14,569 nt of DNA from positions 1-14,569 of the forward strand of contig JAJYUX010000039.1 in the NCBI GenBank assembly GCA_021792315.1, read 5' to 3'. Numbering within the stretch: the first letter of the stretch is position 1; each line of letters begins with the position of its first letter. Below the pieces are notes generated by a model. The model saw only the letters and a program-made list of their open reading frames with translations, searched no databases and had not been told where the DNA came from. This document shows positions 7,620 through 13,348 of the stretch, piece after piece. The DNA comes from an archaeon. Lineage in GTDB: Archaea > Thermoproteota > Nitrososphaeria > Nitrososphaerales > CADDZS01. Made by a program: the position numbers and the translations under genes.

Positions 7620-7667
7620 CGAATCAAATGAAGATCGTCTTGAATGCAGCTAATATGCGTTGATTCG
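7620..7667 (-). promoter_or_regulatory. amrS-PAC2 gap bounded by an 8-base inverted repeat
   Basis: CGAATCAA at 7620-7627 and its exact reverse complement TTGATTCG at 7660-7667 bound the whole 48-base gap, one arm touching the PAC2 ATG and the other the amrS stop. The 32-base interior contains AAGATCGTCTT (able to form a 4-base stem with 3-base loop) and, on the minus strand, a TATA-like CATATTAG about 32 bases before the ATG. In RNA the arms could pair and place the PAC2 start at the foot of a stem. Confidence 0.35.
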
Positions 7668-8726
7668 CTAGAAATAGGCGGGAAGATATCTTTCTTCTGA
7701 CACGGTCGCCGCGAGCTCGCCTTCAATCGGTACCTTTGTTCCGCAAAACTTGCATTTGTTATCTTTGTCAAGGTTCCACCCTGTAATGTCGAAGCCGTAT
7801 CTCTTCACTACGATTTCATGACAACCGTGACAGTAAGTATGTTCCAGCCTGTGTCCAGGAACATTGCCGAGGTAAACATATTCCAGACCTACCTCCTTTG
7901 CTACCGCATGGTGGGCTTCAAGAGTCTTAATCGGGGTTGGAGGGTATTCCATCATCTTGTAGTCTGGATGGAATCTCAAGAAATGAAGTGGCATCTCGGG
8001 GCCTAGGTTGTCATAAACCCACTTTGACAATTTCCTTGCCGAGTCAATGTTATCGCCCACTTGCGGCACTATCAGGTCTGTTATTTCGATGTGGATTTTC
8101 GTTTTCATCTTGAGCTCAAGGAGAGATTGGAAAATCGGATCCGCACTGGGTATGTGGATGAATTTTCTGACAAAATTCGTCTCTCCGTTTCCCTTGAAAT
8201 CTACCGTAATACAATCCAGAAACTGTGACATCAGTCTGACTGTGTCAGGAGTAGCAAATCCGTTAGAGACGAAAATATTGAACAAGCCCTTTTTGTGTGC
8301 CTGCAAGCCGATATCTCTGGCAAATTCGATGAATATCGTTGGTTCGTTGTAGGTGTAAGCAATGCCCTGGCAACCCTGTGCCAGTGCCAATTTCGAAACG
8401 TCAGCGGGTGCAATATCCATTCCCTCGACTTTTCGTCTTTGGGAAATTTCATAGTTCTGACAATAAGAACATGCCCATGAGCAACCACTAGTTGAGACGG
8501 AGAAGATTTTGGTTCCAGGATGGTAATGAGTAACCGGTTTCTTCTCGATTGGATCAATATGACCGGTGAACAGCTTGCCATAGGGCAACAGTTGCAGCTT
8601 TCCACCCACATTCTGTCTTATTCCACAGAATCCAATCTGGTTCTCCCCCAGTCGACAGTTTCTAGCACATGCTGTACATTTTACACGATCTTCGCCCAAT
8701 GCCACATACAGCTCCGCCTCCTTCAA
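7668..8726 (-). CDS. amrS: AmrS-type radical SAM enzyme (AmmeMemoRadiSam system)
   Basis: 352 residues. AmrS proteins are radical-SAM enzymes found across archaea and bacteria that co-occur with Memo and AMMECR1 homologues; neither partner is in this window. An N-terminal cysteine cluster (Cys17, Cys20, Cys24, Cys34: CTACARNCRLGE...GFCG) precedes the radical-SAM motif CSWACSYC (Cys82, Cys86, Cys89). The barrel follows with the typical GIAYTYNEPTIF and DFKGNGE segments. A C-terminal zinc-ribbon-like region has YCHGCH and CKFCG pairs. The TTG start (8724-8726) gives KEAELYVAL, which matches how homologues begin. A TATA-like TCAATTAT centred about 28 bases upstream fits a leaderless transcript. 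Earlier annotations often call this family pyruvate-formate-lyase activating enzyme; nothing here supports that activity. Confidence 0.93.
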   Translation of the reverse strand: MKEAELYVALGEDRVKCTACARNCRLGENQIGFCGIRQNVGGKLQLLPYGKLFTGHIDPIEKKPVTHYHPGTKIFSVSTSGCSWACSYCQNYEISQRRKVEGMDIAPADVSKLALAQGCQGIAYTYNEPTIFIEFARDIGLQAHKKGLFNIFVSNGFATPDTVRLMSQFLDCITVDFKGNGETNFVRKFIHIPSADPIFQSLLELKMKTKIHIEITDLIVPQVGDNIDSARKLSKWVYDNLGPEMPLHFLRFHPDYKMMEYPPTPIKTLEAHHAVAKEVGLEYVYLGNVPGHRLEHTYCHGCHEIVVKRYGFDITGWNLDKDNKCKFCGTKVPIEGELAATVSEERYLPAYF

Positions 8727-8750
8727 CTTGAGGGTTTAGCCTCTTTACAG

Positions 8751-8758
8751 ATAATTGA
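8751..8758 (-). promoter_or_regulatory. TATA-like box for amrS
   Basis: On the minus strand TCAATTAT is centred about 28 bases before the TTG at 8726, the spacing expected for an archaeal leaderless transcript. Assigned by spacing and composition. Confidence 0.4.
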
Positions 8759-8775
8759 ATGAGTGGAAGAAGGAA

Positions 8776-8787
8776 TTAAACGTTTAA
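8776..8787. promoter_or_regulatory. Perfect 12-base palindrome TTAAACGTTTAA before nth
   Basis: The palindrome lies 9 bases before the nth ATG and about 50 bases before the amrS start, inside the divergent gap. It could be an operator for a dimeric regulator, or the AT-rich arms could double as TATA elements. It is closer to the nth start than a standard TATA box of a leaderless gene, which favours an operator-like reading, but only weakly. Confidence 0.35.
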
Positions 8788-8796
8788 GCAATCCCC

Positions 8797-9468
8797 ATGG
8801 ACTCAAGACGAGCGTTGAGCGCAATTGAAAATCCGAGCGGAGACGAGATAGTACACCTTCTCGAAAGACATTATCCAAGAGTCAAGACACCGCTCATACA
8901 CAAGAATCAATTTCAACTCCTAATTGCAACTATGCTTTCAGCTCAATGTACGGATGAACGAGTTAACAGAGTGACGCCCGCGCTTTTCGGCAAATTTCCG
9001 GACGCTGGCAAAATGTCCCTCGCAAGGCTAGCAGAATTGGAACGGATAATCAAGTCCACAGGTTTCTTCCATGTGAAGTCTAGAAGAATCAGAGAGGTCT
9101 CAAAGGCAATCGTCGAGAAATTCGAAGGAAAAGTTCCAAAGACAATGGATGAGCTGATATCACTTAATGGAATTGGAAGAAAAACAGCGAATATCGTACT
9201 AAGCGCTGGCTACGACAAGATCGAAGGAATTGCAGTCGACACGCACGTACACAGGCTCGCCAATCGAATAGGGTTATCGCAAGAGACCTCTCCAGAGAAA
9301 ATTGAGAAGGATTTGATTAGGATTACCAGAAAGGAGAACTGGCCGCAACTCTCAATGCTATTGATACTTCACGGTCGGAAGATCTGCAATGCGCGAAAGC
9401 CGCTTTGCGAAAAGTGCCCGATTACTAGCGAATGTCGCTATTACTCAAAAATCAAGATCCAGCGATGA
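8797..9468 (+). CDS. nth: Endonuclease III (DNA glycosylase/AP lyase)
   Basis: 223 residues, close to the bacterial and archaeal norm. The enzyme excises oxidised pyrimidines and cleaves the abasic strand in base excision repair. The helix-hairpin-helix reads LNGIGRKTANIVL with the catalytic Lys129, and the catalytic Asp148 sits in VDTHVHRL. The C-terminal [4Fe-4S] motif is complete: Cys197-x6-Cys204-x2-Cys207-x5-Cys213. The substrate-pocket segment LLIATMLSAQCTDERVN (41-57) is also typical. The ATG at 8797 is the only good start. The 3' end overlaps the convergent exported-protein gene by 17 bases. Confidence 0.97.
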   Translation: MDSRRALSAIENPSGDEIVHLLERHYPRVKTPLIHKNQFQLLIATMLSAQCTDERVNRVTPALFGKFPDAGKMSLARLAELERIIKSTGFFHVKSRRIREVSKAIVEKFEGKVPKTMDELISLNGIGRKTANIVLSAGYDKIEGIAVDTHVHRLANRIGLSQETSPEKIEKDLIRITRKENWPQLSMLLILHGRKICNARKPLCEKCPITSECRYYSKIKIQR

Positions 9469-9979
9469 GCGTTGTTGTCGACGTTGCAACAGTCCCATCT
9501 TTGAATACAGCGACGAATTCTACGGAGTAATTGATCCCCGAGATGATTGGAAGTGTCGAATTGTTTAGCACTGCATTATACTGAATTGTGTAATGTGTTT
9601 CTCCAGAATTGTAAAAGTCGTTGAATAACTCGTAAGTCCCATTTACATAAACCAGAAACATTGTCAGAGGAGAGTAAGAATTCACGATTACGTTACCAGT
9701 AAGAGACCCGGGCGAATTACCAGCGGCCCCGAGGGCAAAACCACTGAGACTTATCGAGTGCTGACATGGTTCAGCGGGGACTAGGTAATTCAGCTCCTGA
9801 GAAGTTCCGTTGTCAAACACGGTGAATGTGGTTGTCGTCTCAGCGCAAGTCATAGAAGTCACCGCACCACCGCTACCAAAATTCAGTGCAGCATAAGCTC
9901 CAATGACTATGATGATGATTATCGTTATGACCAGAATGACTATACTCGCTTTCGAAAGTGATCGACCCGGCGCCTTCAT
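9452..9979 (-). CDS. N-terminally anchored exported protein of unknown function
   Basis: 175 residues, unrecognised. A short basic start (KAPGRSLSK) is followed by a very hydrophobic Ile/Val-rich helix at about 12-33, then a Gly/Ser-rich hinge and a strand-rich ectodomain full of Thr, Ser, Asn and Gly. Four N-x-S/T sites (NGTS, NGTY, NNST, NYS) suit archaeal surface N-glycosylation. Two cysteines (in MTCAE and EPCQH) could form a disulfide. The layout resembles type IV pilin-like or other surface proteins, but I see no clear class III signal-peptide cleavage site, so a plain signal anchor is as likely. Start ATG 9977-9979. It is 15 bases from the end of the small upstream minus-strand gene, so co-transcription is plausible. 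Confidence 0.75.
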   Translation of the reverse strand: MKAPGRSLSKASIVILVITIIIIIVIGAYAALNFGSGGAVTSMTCAETTTTFTVFDNGTSQELNYLVPAEPCQHSISLSGFALGAAGNSPGSLTGNVIVNSYSPLTMFLVYVNGTYELFNDFYNSGETHYTIQYNAVLNNSTLPIISGINYSVEFVAVFKDGTVATSTTTLIAGS

Positions 9980-9994
9980 TGAAAACTCACGACA

Positions 9995-10228
9995 CTAGAT
10001 GTGAGGAATCGGATGATATTGATCCAGCTCCAAGTCCTCGAACGCGAATTGGTCTCTGTAGGTTTCCCATTCGCTCAAAGTCATGCTGTCTTTCACTTTT
10101 TCTTCAGCTTTTGTTCGAGAACTGAACACTCCAAAAATCATATCGACTACAGTTTCTTCAGACGTCGCTGCCTGCCATTGCGATGGCCAGTAAGCGATGC
10201 AGAGTTTCACTAGGTGGCGCACCAACAA
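9995..10228 (-). CDS. Small acidic protein, 48-77 residues depending on start
   Basis: The frame opens at TTG 10226-10228 (77 residues), but an internal ATG at 10139-10141 gives a 48-residue product starting MIFGVFSSRTKAEEKVKD and ending ELDQYHPIPHI. The second half has the flavour of small domains in which a V/I-F-S-S-R-x-K-A-E-E helix is followed by a strand ending in E-L-D, as in DUF7336-like proteins; this is a resemblance, not a family match. The first 29 codons are Trp/Cys-rich and less convincing as protein, so the short form is preferred. A plus-strand frame at 10001-10213 covers the same bases and looks less protein-like. Confidence 0.5.
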   Translation of the reverse strand: MLVRHLVKLCIAYWPSQWQAATSEETVVDMIFGVFSSRTKAEEKVKDSMTLSEWETYRDQFAFEDLELDQYHPIPHI

Positions 10229-10302
10229 TGAAATAAGGACTAGACTATTTCAAGTATCCCAAATATTCAGATCTGCGCGATCAGCAGTGAAACAACCGAC
10301 GA

Positions 10303-10473
10303 CTATAGGCCGACTATCGACCAGACATCGCCATCATCATCAAGCTTTATCCATCCGCAACGATCGCATTTAGTGCCAGTTATCTTTGCTTCCTTTCCGG
10401 ATCTCACAAACATGCGCTCATATGGAAGCATCACACCTGCATGACATTTATCACAAATTCGTTCAGATCTCAA
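10303..10473 (-). CDS. 56-residue zinc-ribbon protein
   Basis: A short frame runs from TTG 10471-10473 to TAG 10303-10305; an in-frame TAG two codons before the TTG rules out a longer product. The protein has two zinc knuckles, CDKCH (residues 7-11) and CDRCGW (36-41), separated by 25 residues, and ends in an acidic tail (KLDDDGDVWSIVGL). This C-x2-C...C-x2-C pattern is a classic treble-clef or ribbon zinc site, as in small archaeal nucleic-acid-binding or transcription-related proteins. There is no membrane segment. It lies in the minus-strand run between the methyltransferase-like gene and the small acidic gene. The regular cysteine spacing makes it very likely real; the function is unknown. 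Confidence 0.7.
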   Translation of the reverse strand: MRSERICDKCHAGVMLPYERMFVRSGKEAKITGTKCDRCGWIKLDDDGDVWSIVGL

Positions 10474-10536
10474 TAGCTAAAGCCGACTACCTGTTTCTAA
10501 TTTGCATGGCGATGATTGCCGAATCAAAGAAGATGG

Positions 10537-11340
10537 TCACTTTTCACCAATTGTGAGTATAGAATTGAACTGAATAAGGAAGGATTGGTTTCCAATCTGA
10601 GACTTGAGCCAGGAGGCATATCGGTCAATCTCTTGCTGCGAAACACCGAAAGAAGCGACTGTGTCGCGCGTAGACTCTAAAGCATTGATCCTTCGATTCA
10701 ATTCCGCGTTCATTTTCTCGGTCATTTCTCCAGTCAGGAAATTTGAGAATCCACGCATCGTTAGCTTCTTCAAACTGTTCGATTTGAAGAGGCTGTAGAC
10801 GCGCCTTCCCATTATTAACCGGTCTGCCCTGGCCGAATCTACCTTTGACCTTATTGCGAGTATTTCTGCGGGGCAAGGATACATGACTGGTGCTCCGTTC
10901 TCCTCCAAAGCAGCAACCTTTCCTCCAGACTTGACTACCCGCACAAGTTCCTTTGCAAGAACCTCTGAATCGCTCGATTTGAAGGCATGCGTCGAGAAAT
11001 ATGAGAGACCCCAGTCGCTGTAGGAAAAGTCAAACAGGTTGTCCGGAACTGGGATTTTGCCTTGCGAACTCGCCAATTTTACTGTTACGTTTGAAAGTCT
11101 CATCTGAACGGATAGTTTGATGAGAGTGCTCACACTAATTTCGTTGGTATCAACGAAGGTGACCTTCCTCTTGTTCATGAATTTTGCAAACATAATAGGC
11201 ACTAACGCATTGGGGGCAGGGAAGAATAGAGCTGTCTCTCCTTGTTTAATTCCCAGAAGCTTCCAGATCTGACGGTTGGATTCAGTAAGCTCATCTTCCG
11301 AGCTTGCAATCTCAAAGTTTCTGACGTCAGAATCGGCCAT
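10537..11340 (-). CDS. Class I methyltransferase-like protein with degenerate SAM motif
   Basis: 267 residues from ATG 11338-11340; a TTG 12 bases upstream (11352) is the alternative. Numbering here is from the TTG. The layout follows Rossmann-fold methyltransferases: ETALFFPAPNAL near 39-50 takes the place of motif I, VTFVDTNE is strand 2 with its acidic end, KIPVPDNLFDFSYSDWGLSYF is the motif IV/post-IV region and ELVRVVKSGGKVAALEENG is the motif V-VI region. The glycine-rich SAM loop (G-x-G-x-G) is absent, replaced by PAPNA. The protein may bind SAM weakly, bind another ligand or be non-catalytic. The C-terminal ~90 residues are helical and charged. A minus-strand TATA-like GTTTTAAC at 11370-11375 lies about 33 bases before the ATG and supports the shorter start. 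Confidence 0.65.
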   Translation of the reverse strand: MADSDVRNFEIASSEDELTESNRQIWKLLGIKQGETALFFPAPNALVPIMFAKFMNKRKVTFVDTNEISVSTLIKLSVQMRLSNVTVKLASSQGKIPVPDNLFDFSYSDWGLSYFSTHAFKSSDSEVLAKELVRVVKSGGKVAALEENGAPVMYPCPAEILAIRSKVDSARADRLIMGRRVYSLFKSNSLKKLTMRGFSNFLTGEMTEKMNAELNRRINALESTRDTVASFGVSQQEIDRYASWLKSQIGNQSFLIQFNSILTIGEK

Positions 11341-11369
11341 TTGCAGATCCAAGTTCTGCGTTTTGTGGG

Positions 11370-11375
11370 TTAAAA
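11370..11375 (-). promoter_or_regulatory. TATA-like box for the methyltransferase-like gene
   Basis: Minus-strand TTTTAA within CGTTTTAACCC is centred about 33 bases before ATG 11340, which would give a leader of about 7 bases. The same site is only ~21 bases from the upstream TTG, which argues against that start. Confidence 0.35.
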
Positions 11376-11457
11376 CGATTTTCAGTTCAATCCGGACATC
11401 GAAGGCGCGCTGAAAACAAGGACTCGATATCCTTGAAAGGGATCTTAAGTCAAGTAC

Positions 11458-11727
11458 TCACAACAGGAGATAAAGAATGACAGCTAGAAGCACAACAGTT
11501 GTGCCAGCAAGAATGTAGCTAACTTTCTCCAATCTCTTCACAATGTGTCCAAGCCTTTCTTCTTCGCTCATCTGAACTGTGGGATCTGTTTTGATGGAAT
11601 TGTCGTTTTGGGGAAGAACTCCAGCCGTCGATGTCTGCGAATTACTTGTCTGTAGATGAGAACCGCAACTAGGGCAGAATGCCGCTTCCGGTTGGACTTC
11701 CTTATTGCAAACGGGACACGCTGGCAT
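11458..11727 (-). CDS. Tail-anchored zinc-ribbon protein
   Basis: 89 residues from ATG 11725-11727. An N-terminal zinc ribbon has CPVC (residues 4-7) and CPSCG (18-22). A Ser/Thr/Gln/Asn-rich linker (about 24-52) follows, then a charged helix (SEEERLGHIVKRLEKV) and a single C-terminal hydrophobic helix from about 71 to the last residue (LAGTTVVLLAVILYLLL). This is the shape of a tail-anchored membrane protein with its ribbon in the cytoplasm, a common archaeal architecture of unknown role. It is the first gene of the minus-strand run ending at 9452, though a gap of about 115 bases separates it from the methyltransferase-like gene. Confidence 0.8.
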   Translation of the reverse strand: MPACPVCNKEVQPEAAFCPSCGSHLQTSNSQTSTAGVLPQNDNSIKTDPTVQMSEEERLGHIVKRLEKVSYILAGTTVVLLAVILYLLL

Positions 11728-11830
11728 AAACGCTCTAACGAACTTTCAGTATTTCAACGTATACAAGTACAGACCAGATGATGGCACAATGCTTCTATCT
11801 CCGTTCTTTTCGATGGTGTATCCAAAAGCT

Positions 11831-11838
11831 GTTTATTG
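11831..11838 (+). promoter_or_regulatory. TATA-like box for purU
   Basis: GTTTATTG is centred 26 bases before the GTG at 11860, the classic spacing for a leaderless archaeal transcript. This site overlaps the alternative TTG start at 11836, so both cannot be used as proposed. Confidence 0.45.
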
Positions 11839-11859
11839 TGGGCGATCGCATGCTTGGCC

Positions 11860-12717
11860 GTGCCGGAGAGAAACCGAACCTTCGTAGAACTGAGCGTAGT
11901 TGGGAAGGATAGGAAAGGAGTAGTTGCTTCATTCACTAGTTTGCTATTCAAGAACGGCGGCAATATCGAATCGGTTAGCCAAAATGTCGTTCGCGGACTC
12001 TTCGGAATGCAACTTGAAGCATCATTTAGTCAGAATGTCGGTCAAGACTATCTTACAAGGGAGTTTCGAAGACTCGGCAGGGAATTGTCCATGGACGTCG
12101 GAATCCACTATCAAGAGACCGGACGGAAGCCCAACCTTGCGATACTTGTGACAAAGGAGCCACAATGTCCAGAGAGAATCATTGATGCCGTCAAGAATGA
12201 GCGCTTGAGAGCAAATATTGCTGTTGTAATAGGAAGCGAGAGTACTCTCGCTGGATTCGCGAAGCAGGAGAAATTGCCTTTCTATTCCGTTAATGATTTG
12301 GATACTGACAAGCGCGAAAGTAGGATGCTTTCGATACTTCAGAATCACAATGTCGACATTATAGCTCTTGCAAGGTACATGAGGATACTCAGTCCAAATT
12401 TCGTGTGGCGATATCCAAACAAGATAATCAACGTCCACCCTTCAATACTTCCAGCTTTTCCCGGCGCCTTTGCTTATGAGCAAGCCTTCGAAAGGGGAGC
12501 AAGGATCATAGGTTGCACTGCCCACTTTGTCACTATGGATCTTGACGAGGGTCCAATTATATGGCAGGAATCATTCAGAGTAAAGTCGAACGAAGATCTT
12601 AAGAGCATTAGGGCAAGGGGAAGAGAACTCGAAGCAAAGGCACTAGTTAAGGCTCTTCAACTTTTCACTCGCGGAAGACTCGAAGTTCGATGGGGCAAGG
12701 TATACATCAAACGCTAA
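11860..12717 (+). CDS. purU: Formyltetrahydrofolate deformylase (PurU type)
   Basis: 285 residues from GTG 11860; the frame also offers TTG 11836 (293 residues, numbering used here). The enzyme hydrolyses 10-formyl-tetrahydrofolate to formate and tetrahydrofolate, supplying formate or balancing one-carbon pools. An N-terminal ACT-like regulatory domain (about 14-92; VVGKDRKGVVASFTSLLFKNG) precedes the formyltransferase fold. The catalytic triad is present: Asn199 and His201 in INVHPS, and Asp237 in DLDEGP; the LPAFPGAFAYEQA loop is also typical. The GTG start is preferred because a TATA-like box lies 26 bases upstream and homologues start at this point. PurU is distinguished from PurN by the ACT domain and length. 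No other purine or folate gene is in the window. It implies a tetrahydrofolate-type cofactor in this archaeon. Confidence 0.92.
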   Translation: MPERNRTFVELSVVGKDRKGVVASFTSLLFKNGGNIESVSQNVVRGLFGMQLEASFSQNVGQDYLTREFRRLGRELSMDVGIHYQETGRKPNLAILVTKEPQCPERIIDAVKNERLRANIAVVIGSESTLAGFAKQEKLPFYSVNDLDTDKRESRMLSILQNHNVDIIALARYMRILSPNFVWRYPNKIINVHPSILPAFPGAFAYEQAFERGARIIGCTAHFVTMDLDEGPIIWQESFRVKSNEDLKSIRARGRELEAKALVKALQLFTRGRLEVRWGKVYIKR

Positions 12718-12744
12718 TGTCTTCTCAGGACATTCTCCGAGAAT
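12717..12744 (+). repeat. Two overlapping inverted repeats right after purU
   Basis: ATGTC (12717-12721) pairs with GACAT (12729-12733) around a 7-base loop. ATTCTC (12732-12737) and GAGAAT (12739-12744) form a near-continuous palindrome around one base. The first could form a short RNA hairpin in the purU 3' end; the second looks more like a DNA palindrome. Confidence 0.4.
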
Positions 12745-12779
12745 TGAGATCCCCGCAATAGTCAGATTCAGGCAGAAAA

Positions 12780-12803
12780 TACCGTGCGCCTCAAGCGCTG
12801 GTA
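12780..12803 (+). repeat. Hairpin in the purU-usp gap
   Basis: TACCG/TGGTA (with one G-U pair) and GCGC/GCGC stack around a single bulged U and a CUCAA loop, giving a nine-pair stem-loop in RNA of either strand. It lies about 20 bases before a T tract. The gap 12718-12832 holds no credible gene. Confidence 0.4.
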
Positions 12804-12823
12804 ATGGGAGCTACGGGTTTCGA

Positions 12824-12834
12824 TTTTTCTCTTT
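12824..12834 (+). terminator. T-rich probable terminator for purU
   Basis: TTTTTCTCTTT follows purU by about 105 bases, with two inverted repeats between. Archaeal termination commonly uses U-rich tracts without needing a hairpin. It overlaps the stop of the convergent usp-like gene. Confidence 0.4.
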
Positions 12835-13348
12835 AAAGCAGTCTGTCCAGAAATCTTTCAAAAGCTGATTTTCTAGGAGGACGGTTTGCTATCACGATAT
12901 CTCGTTTGTCTTCCGAGTAGAAATCTGCAGCTTTTCTTGTATTTCCGAAATACAACGACGTAGTCCACTCTAGTCCCTCAACCTGAGCTCGTTGTCCCAA
13001 CCCGCCGAGTTTGCTGTTTGCGAGAAAGTTGAAGTATCCAGCCGCATAGTCGGGAATGCCTTCAGCTCTTGCATATTCGCGGTATCCCTCGGGCACTTCT
13101 TCGTTTTCCACAAGATACGTCAGTACGAGCTCCGCAGCGAATTTCTTGGCGGTATCGATCGCAAGGTCAAATGTTTCTTGGTTCAACTCTTCATCATTTA
13201 TCAGGAATACGACTCTCTGTTCCTCAAATTCAGTTCGTGGCGGAACTATTATCGGACTAGCATTCTTCGGCGTAGAAATGACAGTCATCGTCTTCGCATT
13301 GTCGTTCGTTCTGTCATTTGCACGCTCTTCTTCAAGTACAGTTGCCAT
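12833..13348 (-). CDS. Usp-like protein A, C-terminally short paralogue
   Basis: 171 residues from ATG 13346-13348. An upstream extension of 36 codons is open but Tyr/Asn/Cys-rich, lies in AT-rich promoter-like DNA, and is rejected. The start matches the neighbour: both proteins begin MAT(V/I)LE and carry a polar, probably disordered leader of about 45 residues. The core (RVVFLINDEELNQETFDLAI..., ELVLTYLVE) has the alternating strand/helix pattern of universal-stress-protein folds. It shares with protein B a run around P.GY.EYA..EGI.DY, LAN.K, G.RA..EGLEWT. The protein ends soon after DIVIANRPPRK with FERFLDRLL, lacking the last strand (GVPVLVM in B) of the fold. No G-x2-G-x9-G-S/T ATP loop is visible. 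Probably a non-ATP-binding Usp relative; function unknown. Confidence 0.7.
   Translation of the reverse strand: MATVLEEERANDRTNDNAKTMTVISTPKNASPIIVPPRTEFEEQRVVFLINDEELNQETFDLAIDTAKKFAAELVLTYLVENEEVPEGYREYARAEGIPDYAAGYFNFLANSKLGGLGQRAQVEGLEWTTSLYFGNTRKAADFYSEDKRDIVIANRPPRKSAFERFLDRLL

Noticed and set aside
7668..8726. Pyruvate-formate-lyase activating enzyme
   Set aside because: The N-terminal cysteine cluster, length and C-terminal ribbon fit AmrS, and no glycyl-radical enzyme gene is nearby.
3379..9468. Possible defence island or mobile element
   Set aside because: No transposase, integrase, nuclease-helicase pair, toxin-antitoxin pair or terminal repeats were found; the genes are mostly housekeeping.
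10001..10213. Plus-strand 70-residue frame opposite the small acidic gene
   Set aside because: Phe/Ser/Arg-rich composition typical of an antisense shadow; the minus-strand product looks more like a protein.
12790..12830. tRNA-like T-arm motif (GGGTTTCGAT)
   Set aside because: No matching T stem, anticodon arm or acceptor stem can be formed around it.
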